A stretch of 48,528 nt of DNA from Phallusia fumigata. Its lineage: Eukaryota > Chordata > Ascidiacea > Phlebobranchia > Ascidiidae. The notes under the pieces were generated by a model. It was not told where the DNA came from. It saw only the letters and a list, made by a program, of their open reading frames with translations, and did no database searches. A program made the translations under genes and the position numbers. Below are positions 11,042 through 22,101 of this stretch, one piece after another; position 1 is the stretch's first letter, and each line of letters begins with the position of its first letter. The DNA is taken from assembly GCA_008931825.1 (NCBI GenBank), contig QXVZ01013431.1, positions 1-48,528 of the forward strand, written 5' to 3'.

Positions 11042-14000
11042 TCACCCAAAACACCTATTTGCGCAATTACTAATTACCCCTAGTTGACTGTAGTGAATTG
11101 ATGAACCGTATTCACCCATCTCAACATCAAATGAACTGCTCCCGGCAGTCGTTACTTCACCTGGAGAAAATATGATACGTCTTGTAAAACTGTAAGCCTA
11201 AAAGGAAGTTAAACCAATTATAATTTGGTTTCTAAAACGTATGGGTCACTATATTGGAAAAAATGTTAAAAGTTGCAGATTTTTTTAACGTTACGATCGC
11301 CAAAGTTTTTTTCCCGTTTGAAACTAAAAAGCATATAGATGGGTCGCGGTATTTCTCGAAAGGAAATGCTAAAAATGTTTTGGTCTTCGTAAATAAGGTT
11401 GGAGAGATTTTGCTATGGAAATACATCGGCTATATAGGCTAGAAAAACAGCTACTTTGCAATTGACGTATAATGTAGCCTATACGCACTGTAACTGTACG
11501 AATACGTTCACCAAGGTGTTACTTTAATTTGTTGAAGAGTCTTTGCATTTAAAAGCCTACAAGATTTGTTGTCGGTTTTATATTACCTTCAAGGGACAGC
11601 TTTCGGATTTGAGTTCTTAGAGTTCCCACCACGCTGTCAAGGTCAGTAAAATTTGAAACGTAAAAGACTCGGTCGTTCGTATTCGTCCCAGTGGCGATCA
11701 ACTAAAAAGTAAAACAGTTGTTGCACATGAACTACATCGATTCTGCAAATTTCTGACAAATGAAATGACATTCAATATTGGTGTGACCCCTCGACTGGTT
11801 CCACCACCGTTTGCCGCCAGTCGAATCTCTCACAATGCGCCAAAACTTCTCTTGTAATCCTCGTTACATAAACGATGGTGTAGCTACAGCGCATTCTATG
11901 ACCCACCAACTAAGCCCTACTCTATTTTCGCGCCCCATAACGTCCTATCGTTGTGCAGCTATATCTTCGGCTTGGTGATTGATTTAGTGCTATTGTGTTG
12001 TTATTATTTGTCACCAAAAGAAAAACTGATTATAAGGCCTACCTTGAGTTCATTCACATCTGCTTTCCCCACACCAACAGCAAATGTTGTAATTCCTAGT
12101 GATCTCACATAATCGGTCGTCTCCTTCAAGTACTCGCTGTCCGTTGATCTGTACATAAAATTTACTAGGTGTCAACTTAATTGTCAGCAGTGATTTGGTT
12201 TTGCAAAGCACAGTATATATAATTAAATCGATTGTTATTTAACCTTACGACATGTGCTTGCCATCTTTCCACAAGAAAATCGTGTAGACTTGATGTTTTT
12301 TGACAACAGTCAAGTCGTTAGTGTTTCGAATCCCACGTCAGGCCCTAGTGTGACGAGTCCAAGTTAAGTCAAGTCTTTTCAAAGCTGCGACTCGAGTCAA
12401 GTCATGCTTTGGAAAGGGCGACTTAAGTTGAGTCAATGACTCAAATCTCCCCGACACTGCAACCTGTTACACCCCAGTAACAAACTACAACAAGTACAAC
12501 TTTTCACTTTGCCTCTAATTGTTAAGATATTCGTCTACACTTACGCTCCATCGGTGAGAAGAACAAGAACTTTTGCCACCGAAGGATCGTTGAAGCGTTT
12601 TGACAGCATGAAGTTCTTCACTGTAATGTTTAATGCGCTTGAGGTATCGGTTTCCGATTGAAACCAGCGCATACGATCCACTCCAGCCTGCGTAAGAAAC
12701 GTAAAACTTAAATATGTGACTGTTATTTTGTTCAGATAATAGGCGTTTACTTTTTATAGTGTAGAAGCTATAGAGTCCAATTTATTGACATTAAACTTAG
12801 GAACGTATGGCATTTTCTAACAACATATTTCAGCGACGCTTTTTATGTTAGGTATGCTCTGATACATCCCTGTCTTATATTACAACGTTTTCTCGGTTGT
12901 GCTACGAAAAATATAAATTTGATTTTCAGGTTATAACATCCTTACATTGAAGCAGGTATGGTCTCGGCAGTCTCCCAGATTGACATAAGCCTTTATTGCA
13001 CTCTGTCTCAAATCGTCCCTGGTTGGAAAAGTAGTGATTACCGACAAAAAAACACAGAATACAATACGAATCGCAACTGATAAATACAATAGAAGGCAAC
13101 TATTTTTTGCTATTTTTTTTAATTGCATCGAACCCGGGACAAATTCTTCACCATTCCACCAAGCCATTTCTATTTGTTTTTTATTGTTATATTTTTTCTG
13201 CTACGGGTCAAACCATAGAAATCTAAAAACCATAGAAACCATAGAAATCTAATTTTTTGTTGTTACTAAAGTTCTATGGTCAAACGCCTCAGACCGTTTA
13301 GCCAAATGCTGGCCTATACTTTAAAGCGGCGTCTACTCTTATTTGTTTGTAAAATAGACAGAAGTACTTTTCACTTACTGAGAAGGATAGTACTTGGAAA
13401 ACTCGATCACTCCGATCTGTGTGTGACCTGTGGAAAGGTCAAAGTTCGAAACGACATTTTTGCTCCAGGCCTTGATTTGGTTGAAATTTTCCAGTCCAAG
13501 TGAGTAGGACCCGTCAAGTAAAAGAAACATGTCCATGTTCAGGAAAGAACATCCTATAAGTAAAGAGTTGGTAAAGTTTAATTTTAGGTTGACATAACAA
13601 TGACAACAAGGCCTTTTCAGCCTTTTTTATGGCGGCCTAAACATTTTTATCATTTCATTTTGCAAAATCTGGCGATCCATATGTATGCTTTTCAGTTTCT
13701 AAAGGAAAAAACAATTTCCGAAAATTTAATGTTTTTTTTTAAAAGGTTTTAAACCTATACTTTGCCAAACACTGATTTAAAAGGTTTGAAAATTAAAGCA
13801 ATGTTCGGATAAAGCCATTCGGTTTACAATTCACGGTTTGAGTCGTCTTATAATACGATACAAGAGTAGAAAATATTATACACAAGCATTAGCTTGTATT
13901 TTTTTTATGGAGACTATTAAAGGTTAACTTGTCAGATTTCCGGATCATGACAATTGTCCACACAGCTTCCATAAGGAGCACTTGCCAAAACGATTAAAAA

Positions 14001-17000
14001 CGTAATGTAAAAAAGGGAGAACGTGTGCTGAAATCCTGAAATGGTCGATTACAAATGTAGTGGAATATTTGCCTCGAGTTTAGGTTCAAACATGTTGCAG
14101 TCACGATGAGATGATTTATCATTTCTGGAGGTTAAGATCGCTATTGCAGTATCAAGTCACATGGCGGTTTTATTTGACCTTTCGTCATAATGACTTGACT
14201 GGACTACTGTCACTGCAAAGGCTCAACCACCAATCAGCTATCATGAAGTAAACTGGAACCGTATACATGGTTGGCCCTAACCATGCTGGCAGGAAGCAAA
14301 AATTCCAGCCATTTAACCCCACTTAAGACTCTGCAGTGGGCAAAGAACTTGGCACCTTATGATGGTGCTTTTTTATGCAAAAAACGGTTATTCTCACTTG
14401 TATTTGACGTTTTTTGATCTGTTGCCCAACCTCTGTTCACTCGATTGTAGCAATAACCTGGCAAGTAATTGACCGTCGAACATTCTTGGACTTTAGCTGG
14501 AGAGCAGGCCTATAAAGCACCAATAGAAATCATAAGTCTTTTAATAAATGCCAACGTATAGTTTTGACAGGAATATTTCTGTGAAGTTGGTTGTTTTAAA
14601 ACAGTGGTGTGCATGCTGTTTTAATGTTGTCCAACGTTGCCGCTTATATAATTAAGCCTATAATAGTCCTATAACATGTACAACGGATTTTACTACATAC
14701 ATAATAGCAAAAAAAGCAAAATCAGGCATAACTTCCTACGGTTTTATCGATTGGTCAAATTTGTAAAACAATTTTAAACGTCGAAACGAAATGTTTTTGC
14801 TATTGCAGCATGTAAGTATGGTTTCACACTTTTGCCTCGGCTGAAAAAATCACAAAAATCTCATGATTAATCTGCGGCTTATACATTTGAAAATCACGTT
14901 TCAAAACGTAAATTGCAATGGTGAACACAAAAATACTAACTCGATAACCCTATAAGCTTGTTTGTTTTTTGGACAAAAACTAATGCCCCTATTTTCCGGT
15001 GATTTTTTTAGTGCTATTATTTCTTCCAGCAAGCGAAATAAACTCATGCCTACTTACCGTTATAGCTCCAGACGGGCTTCGACCAATAGTTTGACCAAAA
15101 GAATCTCCAGGCGATGAATTGGGGTTGCTTATCGAAGTACAGGAACCGCTAGAGGTCGTGTTGTCAAAAAGTGACGTCAAACGACAGTTGAAGATGCCAC
15201 CCTTGGCTGCAAGTAAAAGAAGTGCAAGAGTTTAGAATGTAGCACAAAAATCAGTAAACTGGGAAAATACGGAGAAAATGGTAAAAATTTGTGTAACTGT
15301 CAGAGAACTTGTACCTTGTGTCCCTAAAAACAAATGTCCTGAAAGAAAGATCACGCACATAACACACGCAAAGAAGCCCCCGGTAGTTGTACCCAAAGGC
15401 TTAATACGGCCCTGAATTAGCTTTGAATCCAGTCATGTCTTGTAATGTTATATTTACAACATAAAAGCCCATTGTGAACACCTACGTCACTTTCCTTCAG
15501 ACACTACAACCGTCAATGTCTACATAGTGACATGATCTTCACTTAGTCATGTCACACTTTATGCTGCTTACTTAGAAGCTGAGAGCAAAGTCACAGTTAC
15601 CAAGTCACTTGTTTTGAGTAGCGAAACTTCGGTTTGTTTCATCGACTAACTTGTTTGAGACCTAGAACTGTTACTTTTGTAGTAGTTATTATGAATCCAT
15701 GGAAATATAGTTCTACAAGGGTTTCGTAACTTGTACAAGCGTTGTAATGTGAAATATATCAATTATTGCCGTTTAAACGTTTTTCAAAAGGCCCTGTCAA
15801 AAAATCACACAAAGGGTTAACAAAACTTATTCAATTTTTACAAAACCAAATATTAAAACTAACTGTGTGGCTTGTAAACACCCAAGTCTTTAAGTTATTT
15901 GCGGATTAGTAAGATTTCTACCAATCACACTGTTAAATTTTTCGCTCATGCTGTTATTTATAATTACCTGGTGTGCTGCTATTTGCCATTCCTTGTTGCT
16001 GCAAATTGGCGGCATCAATTACCTTAGGGGCACCAATGATTAACCTGAAACACAAGCATAAAAATTTAATGGATAGAAACTTCAATTTTTTGGATTTTTA
16101 AAAACTGAGTGTAATTATAATGAGCAAAATGTGGCCCTTCAACAGACAATATGACCATCGACGATCGGCGTTTAAGCAAAATTGTAGGTGTGGAAACAAG
16201 TTTCCTAAACGCAAAGGTAGCATAAAACCGATTTTTATAGTGTTTTCTATTTACGCAATCATTGCCTGAGATAAATAAGATCTAACAAACATGGCAAGTT
16301 TTCATTAAGTGACATTGTAGTTTTTGCATTTATGCAAAGACTAAAATAGTCGTTTGCAAACGGGCTAAACGGTTTAGCATGTTTTACCAGCATGACTCAA
16401 GTAAAATTGGATTAATTTCTTGGCATTGTTGTTGGTTTTAATGAAAATTAGCCTGGTACCTCGTTATTAAGAACGATTTTTCGTGCACGTTTTGGCTCCT
16501 GCATGTGTGCTCGGATAAAGTGACGGTTCTTACACAGAAACAAAGACACTGCCGCCATTGGACATGTGAGTTATTTTTAAACAATACCATTTTATACACA
16601 GCTTTATAACGAGACAAGTTAGCATAGCCGCCTTGTACGTTATCGAAATCAAGAATCAAGAATCTTTTTTCAAGCCGCCGGCCAACACCAAGATTAGCAA
16701 GGCTCAGCGAGCCTTATACTATTTTTAAACTTCCTGTTTCGTTCCCTTTATTGTTTGTAATGCTGTTAAACCGTGCGAATTTTGGATATTTTAATCAGAT
16801 TATCTCCACATTTAACTATAGATTAATCGTAACGTATGTAGTAACAGTTCTTAAGAAAAGCACAAACCACCTTCAAGAGTGTTTCTCATAAATCGGAAAT
16901 TTGTAAAGGAGCGAGTGGTCGCCGGTCCCTGAACTAAACTGTAAACCTTGGAAGCCCATGGTTTAAAGATGAACCATTTACAATGGATTTCCATCTTGCA

Positions 17001-19250
17001 AGAGATGCGGCTGTCTTACTTATTCGCCGATGCAAAAGCAGTGCTAATTTGGCAAACCCAGCGGGTTTAAATTTTAATGAAGACGAAGCATGCAAATGGC
17101 TGATTGGAAAGTCGTGTAACTTCATGGTAATTAGCGCAACTGCCATGTCGTTGAGTTTTCCAAACTTGGGTATAGGGACGTTGGATCAAAAAAAAACATT
17201 TGAAGCAACTATCAGAAAATTCAGAAGGCAATGCTCCTGTAGACAATCATTTTGGCTACCAAGATGGCCGGGTGTTTGGTCGAAATTATGTCCAGAGGAA
17301 CCCATTTGGTTATAACAAACTGTGGGTCACGAAAACCCCAAAATATTTTCACCATAACTACCCCCTTTCCCCAGAAAAAAAACTGTATAGCTCGTCAGTG
17401 GACTGATTATGAGTGTAACGCATTAAGGCGTTGTTCCATTTACAGAGAATATAAATTTAAAGTGTTTAAAGACTAAAACTAGCTATTTTTGCTCGTTAGT
17501 TAACCAAGTTTGAGTAACCAAATTTAAAAACATAGCTTTGGTCCACTCTAAAATTTGTTTTTATATGAGTCATAGTTCTGACCACATTGCGAAACTGTGT
17601 GAGAGGCAAACTGTGCATACAGAATTAGGCCAAACGTTAAACACGTGTTCAATAAACCGTGCGCTGACTAAAAAGGCGCGTTACGCTCTAAGCGGGGAAG
17701 TTGTATGACGCCATATCATCGTGACTTCCTACGTAACCACCACAACAGAAAACGTCAATCGCATACACTTGTCAGCTGATTGACTTGCTAATTTGCTGTT
17801 CGGTTTGCGAAGGCTATTTCGGGAGTAAGAACAAACGATCAAATTGCAAGTTTTGGTAAAAACCAAAGATAGCAGTATGGTACGGTACGCAGTAAAAATC
17901 ATTAAAATGCACGGTACGCGCTTCGCATCGAGGTACGTGGTACGCACAACTTAGTACTAACCGTATTGTACTGACATCCTCGACAATGGCTGGCAGTGCG
18001 TTACGGTGTAGTACGCAGCAAAAATCGTCAAAGGGTACGGTACGCCCTTCGTTGCGAGGTACGTGTTCTTTCTTAAACAACAAGCCACCATCTCCAACGA
18101 AAGCATAGCGTTTAACTTTATTTACAAGAAGTTGCCGATCTAGGTGACGTCATTATGCACAGTCAAGATGACGTGCTTACATGACATAAAAACATGATTG
18201 ATATCTGCAGAGGGGGTGTTATCCCTATTGTTCGTGCATTTGAATTCCGTTTTTTTTAATTACGTGTCAACGATTTGTATGAGTTATTTCCGTATTTGGA
18301 CGATGACAGATAAGTTGCTTGCCTAAGATTAATAGTAGTCTTAACGAAGGAGGAAATTCACTTTCTGCAAAGGTACTATGTGTGAAATAGGGTTTTGAAA
18401 AATGTTAAAAATGTTGTTAACCTAGGAAAGTTTTAGCAGAAGAACCTTTCGAATCGATTTGCAATAACATTCCACAATTGAAAATCCACTGTTGTACATA
18501 GAAAGTGTCAGGACTAAACATAAACTAACATACTTTGCGCCGTGATATTAGATGTTTAACATTAAATTCAAGCAACAGAATAACGAAATCTTGTTAAGCT
18601 AGGATATTGTGACAAAATTTGAAAATTGGAAAACTTAAACAATCCAATTTTGCGAAATTGGCATGATGCCAGAATGCTAGCGGATACGCGTGTTTATTTC
18701 CTCATTGCACAACAGCTGCAGCAAAACTACTATGGTTACGAAAAAAAACAGTCATTTGTAAACAAACTATGTGATCAGTACATTGAATATGTTAACATTA
18801 CAATGTTAGTTAACATTGAAAAATCTGGATGCTCAGAACCGGTTTTCAAAAAGCTTTATGCGTCAACAATGCAAATGTATGTTGTGGTGACTTAATTGCG
18901 AAAAGCCCCTAAATAAAAACCTGCAAAAGTAGTTTCAAACCAGCTTGGCAAATTCGCAATAGGTGACGATGGATAAATGGAATTGTTATGACAATCTCAA
19001 ACTTTACCATACAACCCTCTGGTAAAACTTTCTTATGAAAACAAGCCATTCAAGTACATTTTATTTCGCACGTACATTACGCTTACCTTGAACTGTCTAA
19101 AATAAGCTTGTATCCGAAATAACCCGGTACCGAATCTTTTGATGGATAGGGCGAAGGTGGAGAGATGTGGGCGTTCTGAGCTGGATTTACATTAAATGTT
19201 GCCCCGCTTTGAACTAACACAAATAGCAGAGCAGCTTGAAGCTGATACAT
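11042..19250 (-). CDS. Integrin alpha subunit with inserted I (vWA) domain, ending just after the I domain
   Basis: Extracellular adhesion or complement-receptor type integrin alpha. Exons: 19250-19087, 16044-15968, 15206-15058, 14509-14398, 13553-13379, 13018-12946, 12687-12545, 12148-12043, 11701-11587 and 11160-11078 (or read on to a TGA at 11044-11042). All GT-AG, all phases match, 399 codons to 11078. The start is in a strong context (GCCACCATGT). A signal peptide is followed by ATFNV, then PGYFGYKLIL and LIIGAPK (blade 1), then ACSP..YLPGYCY (blade 2). The I domain has a complete MIDAS: DGSYS, TDTSS and LLTDGA. It ends GSSSFDVEMGEYGSSIHYSQ, the normal integrin entry to blade 3. Blades 3-7, leg domains, membrane segment and tail are absent, and PDCD5 occupies the space beyond. 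Either a short secreted form or a truncated gene. Confidence 0.9.
11787..12020 (+). repeat. Dispersed ~250-bp repeat, copy 2 (integrin intron)
   Basis: Same block order as 9737-9990: CCCCTCGACTGGTTCCACCA at the left, CCACCAACTAAG, CAGCTAT, TCGGCTTGGTGATTG, and a tail TTAGTGCTATTGTGTTG. It lies antisense in the intron between 12042 and 11702. A third copy is at 26487-26640 in the other direction, and tails alone occur near 14990, 20212 and 23843. Confidence 0.5.
12307..12450. repeat. AAGTC-type degenerate short repeats in an integrin intron
   Basis: Dense runs of AAGTC/GAGTC pentamers in both orientations (CAAGTTAAGTCAAGTC, GACTCGAGTCAAGTC, GAGTCAATGACTC). Such subterminal arrays are common in non-autonomous DNA transposons, but no outer ends were identified. 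Confidence 0.4.
16045..19086 (-). other. Large first intron of the integrin gene
   Basis: About 3 kb between the signal-peptide exon and the blade 1 exon. It contains two copies of a GGTACG-rich element (17873-18063). On the opposite strand are two coding-like open stretches, 16983-17312 (110 codons from ATG) and 18674-18892 (Gln/Tyr-rich). Neither resembles a family I know or has matching splice partners. The rest looks like ordinary AT-rich intron. Confidence 0.5.
17873..18063 (+). mobile_element. GGTACG-rich MITE-like element, one full and one partial copy side by side
   Basis: A full copy of about 105 bases starts at AGCAGTATGGTACGGTACGC and ends ..CGTATTGTACTGAC (17978). A second copy starts near 17987 (GGCAGTGCGTTACGG) and stops after GAGGTACGTG. 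The interior shows repeated GGTACG/CGTACC, so parts can pair. The same element, inverted, is at 20811-20913. Confidence 0.5.
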
Positions 19251-20810
19251 GGTGGCGCTTTTTGAACTAGCTTGCTGAATATTATGTTCAGAGTTTGAAT
19301 CTGTTAAAACTGATTAAAAACACAAATTTAGGTAAGATATTGTTTTCACGTATTTCTGTGGCATAAGTGTAATACTAAATATACATTTTAGTTAAGCTGC
19401 TAGCTTTACTTACTATTTTTATTAACCCTTTTAACAAAATAAACTCTTTTGTTTGGTATGTAATTCGTATTTTTGGCTAAGATCCTCTTGAAAACGCATA
19501 ACTCTCTTCTGCAGCCAGCTAAAAGCAAAATTTTCCAAGCTTTGGTATCATAACTTTTTCACAACCACGCCTGCCGCCTAAATCGCTTCACGCGATACGG
19601 AATACCAATTTTCGATAAGATCCGATCGCATGTGGCAAGGCAATTTATTATTTCACACGACCTACGACTAAACACGGTTCGTCTGCACACATTCTCAACT
19701 TCGTGCGGCCTCACAGTCTAGACGCTGCCATACTAGAGATCCACACAATATAATATAAGCCTAATTGGCAGTGCTCATTATTTCAGGCCCATGTCATGCT
19801 TCGACGTCACGAATCAAACGTTATTTTTGGGGAAAACGTTAATAGACGCTGTGGCTGCTGCTGTGCGTTAATAACTGAACACGACACGGATATTTCCCCT
19901 TTTGTGGTTACATAAACTCGGAGCCAAATTGTGCCCCGCTACTTAGAATGCACGATTCACATTTTCGGTGTTTGTTTAATGCAGAGATACACAAACTGCG
20001 GTCAAGGATACTAATTGATAAGGCATGTTTATATTAAGTGAATGTATTGGCGGCTTTTTTTTGTAAAAGCTCTGTAGCTTTTGCAACTGGAACAATAAGA
20101 AAAAAATAGTCATTAAAAGCTTGAAACTTATTACACTTTTTAGCACGAGTAAGTGGGATATTGTCAAACAAATCTCATTTCTGGTACTCTCTGGTGGCCG
20201 TTAGTGAAATAACGTTTTCACTATGTCAAGCTATTGTCTGCTTGGTGATTGCATTAGTACAATTGTGTCGCTACGTTGCCAAGTGATATAAAATCAACTC
20301 AGTCAATGGCAAGAGAGAGGTGTATTAGCATTATGCTTCTGTTAACATCGCTTTGGTCCAAATGATTTTTTACGTCATATATTGCTTTTTGATTGGCTAC
20401 TTCCCGCAAATCTACGTTTTTCAAGAACTTATCGATTGGAGCATTTTATACTACAGGATGTTATAAATGTAAGTGTTTTCAGAAGCAGCAAGCACGTTGC
20501 GGAAATCATTTCAGAAGTCACTGTTAGAAAACAGTTTAGCTAACCTAAAAATTTGAAACAACATTTGTGACAAAATCATCGAAAGGTACGCTACGTTGGT
20601 ACATCACGCCCTTTTGCAATAAGTTACGTGGTAATTTAGCATAATTTGATACGCACCGCACCATCTTTATCACTGAGACTAAAATATTTCCTATTCGTTC
20701 TCTTTGTATAGTTTAAATATTTTCCATGTTTGGTCAATTTTGCACCCACCCCAAAACCTCCCTTTTTTTAAAAAAAGACAGGGCTTTACGTACACGTGGA
20801 ACCAAGTATG

Positions 20811-20913
20811 TCAGTACGGCACGTCTTGAGTTGTGCGTACCACGTACCTCGTTACAATGGGCGTGCCGTACCTTTTGGTGATTTTTGTTGCGTACCGTAT
20901 ACTGTACTGCCAT
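20811..20913 (-). mobile_element. GGTACG-rich MITE-like element, inverted copy
   Basis: Read on the minus strand it follows the 17873 copy closely: GGCAGTACAGTATACGGTAC, then CAACAAAAATCACCAAAAGG, GGTACGTGGTACGCACAACT, and a GTACTGAC end. A degenerate third copy may be at 20583-20665. Confidence 0.5.
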
Positions 20914-21025
20914 CCATTCATGGAGCAACAAATTCCCTTTTCCCCAACTCAAATCGTAACACATACCCGTCCCGGCTAAAACAACAATCTACTTGATGAA
21001 TATTATGCAGCAAAATAAAATCTAG

Positions 21026-21134
21026 CAGCTTATTGCACAACAGTGACATTGCGTGGTCGCTGGTGGGACAGGATATAGCCGTGTTGTCAAAACGCAACTC
21101 CTCTGCACAACCATATAAGAAAATACAGATTTGC
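21026..21134 (+). repeat. ~110-bp repeat, first of a direct pair upstream of the AMP-like gene
   Basis: AGCTTATTGCACAACAGTGA through CCGTGTTGTCAAAACG to CCTCTGCACAACCATAT matches 21790-21897 with few differences. The pair is in the same orientation, 764 bases apart. The family is not recognised. Short inverted words inside each copy (TTGCACAAC, GTTGTC) may form a hairpin. Confidence 0.6.
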
Positions 21135-21789
21135 TTGATCCAATCAGCCATCTTGGCAGAAACAAACGCTTTACTATAACACTTTGGTGCAGAAAGTTGG
21201 TAAAATGCAAGATTCTTCCACAAGGAGGCGCTCTGTAGCAAAACTTACGTGGTTTAAAATGGTCCATCATAAAGTGTTTACGGAATGCGTCCTGGAGGTC
21301 CATGACAAACCTAAAATTAATTCCATGAATTTGGGAAAACGTGAAGCAATTAATTTCCTGACTCCTACTTTCTTTGACGTTTATATGCAGCTTACATGCA
21401 CAATAATTAATAAAAACATCAATAGTGGTTTAACATTGGTGTAGCGGATAATCAGATGATTTTATACTTCATATGTTACAGGACAGTTTTAAGTTAGGTG
21501 TGCAGCCTATTTTAACGAGGTGCATAACTAGTAAAGGGTTGACAACTAATAAAGTACATTCTAAACCCAACTTTGAGGCCTTGGCAATAACACTTTTAGG
21601 CCTGTCAAATTTTTCCGGGTGATATTGATTTGTGTTGTATTAAAGCAGATTTATCTGTCTGCCCTTTTTCACATATTTTACTTTCAAGTTAGTAACTGTT
21701 TTTTGCGTCTCTAATTGAAATTCTACCGACTTTTCCACGTGATTAGATTGCAAAAAAGCACGATATAAACTTAGCCCATTGACCAAAAC

Positions 21790-21897
21790 AAACCAGCTTA
21801 TTGCACAACAGTAACATTGCGTGGATGCTGGTGGAACAGGATACAGCCGTGTTGTCAAAACGTTACTCCTCTGCACAACCGTATGAAAAAATACAGT
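21790..21897 (+). repeat. ~110-bp repeat, second of the direct pair
   Basis: Same order of blocks as the copy at 21026, ending about 120 bases before the TATA box of the AMP-like gene. It could carry upstream control sequence, but that is speculation. Confidence 0.6.
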
Positions 21898-22019
21898 TTG
21901 GTTTTGTCCATCCCACCATAAGTTATGACAGTTTCATAGAAAATGAAAGCTTGTTGTAATTAAACAAGACATTGATAATTTATAGTCCTCCACGTTAGTA
22001 ATAATTTCCGAGGCAATTC

Positions 22020-22027
22020 TATAAAAG
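22020..22027 (+). promoter_or_regulatory. TATA box of the AMP-like gene
   Basis: TATAAAAG, a canonical TATA box, 75 bases before the start codon. An initiator-like TCAGCATT follows at about 22042, some 23 bases downstream. This is the clearest core promoter in the window and fits a highly or inducibly expressed gene. Confidence 0.7.
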
Positions 22028-22101
22028 AATGGCCGACGAGGCTTCAGCATTATTCAATTGCGTGTTAGTTGGAGATTGTAGTATAACTTTTGACAGAGAT
22101 C

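Larger units (their letters stand above)
19251..22019. other. Region between the integrin start and the AMP-like gene
   Basis: No supported gene. It holds the tail of the dispersed repeat near 20212-20283, a degenerate GGTACG element near 20583-20665, an inverted copy at 20811-20913, and the paired ~110-bp repeats at 21026 and 21790. The 86-codon frame at 21184-21444 overlaps repeat edges and is not credited. Integrin promoter sequence should lie just right of 19250 but shows no TATA box. Confidence 0.4.

Noticed and set aside
12043-13553. A von Willebrand A domain collagen-type or matrilin protein
   Set aside because: The upstream exons carry integrin blade motifs (FGYK, LIIGAP, YLPGYCY) and the downstream exon has the integrin blade-3 entry, so it is an integrin I domain.
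22090-22101. Earlier start for the AMP-like protein
   Set aside because: The upstream extension begins at a TTG; the ATG at 22102 opens a perfect signal peptide.
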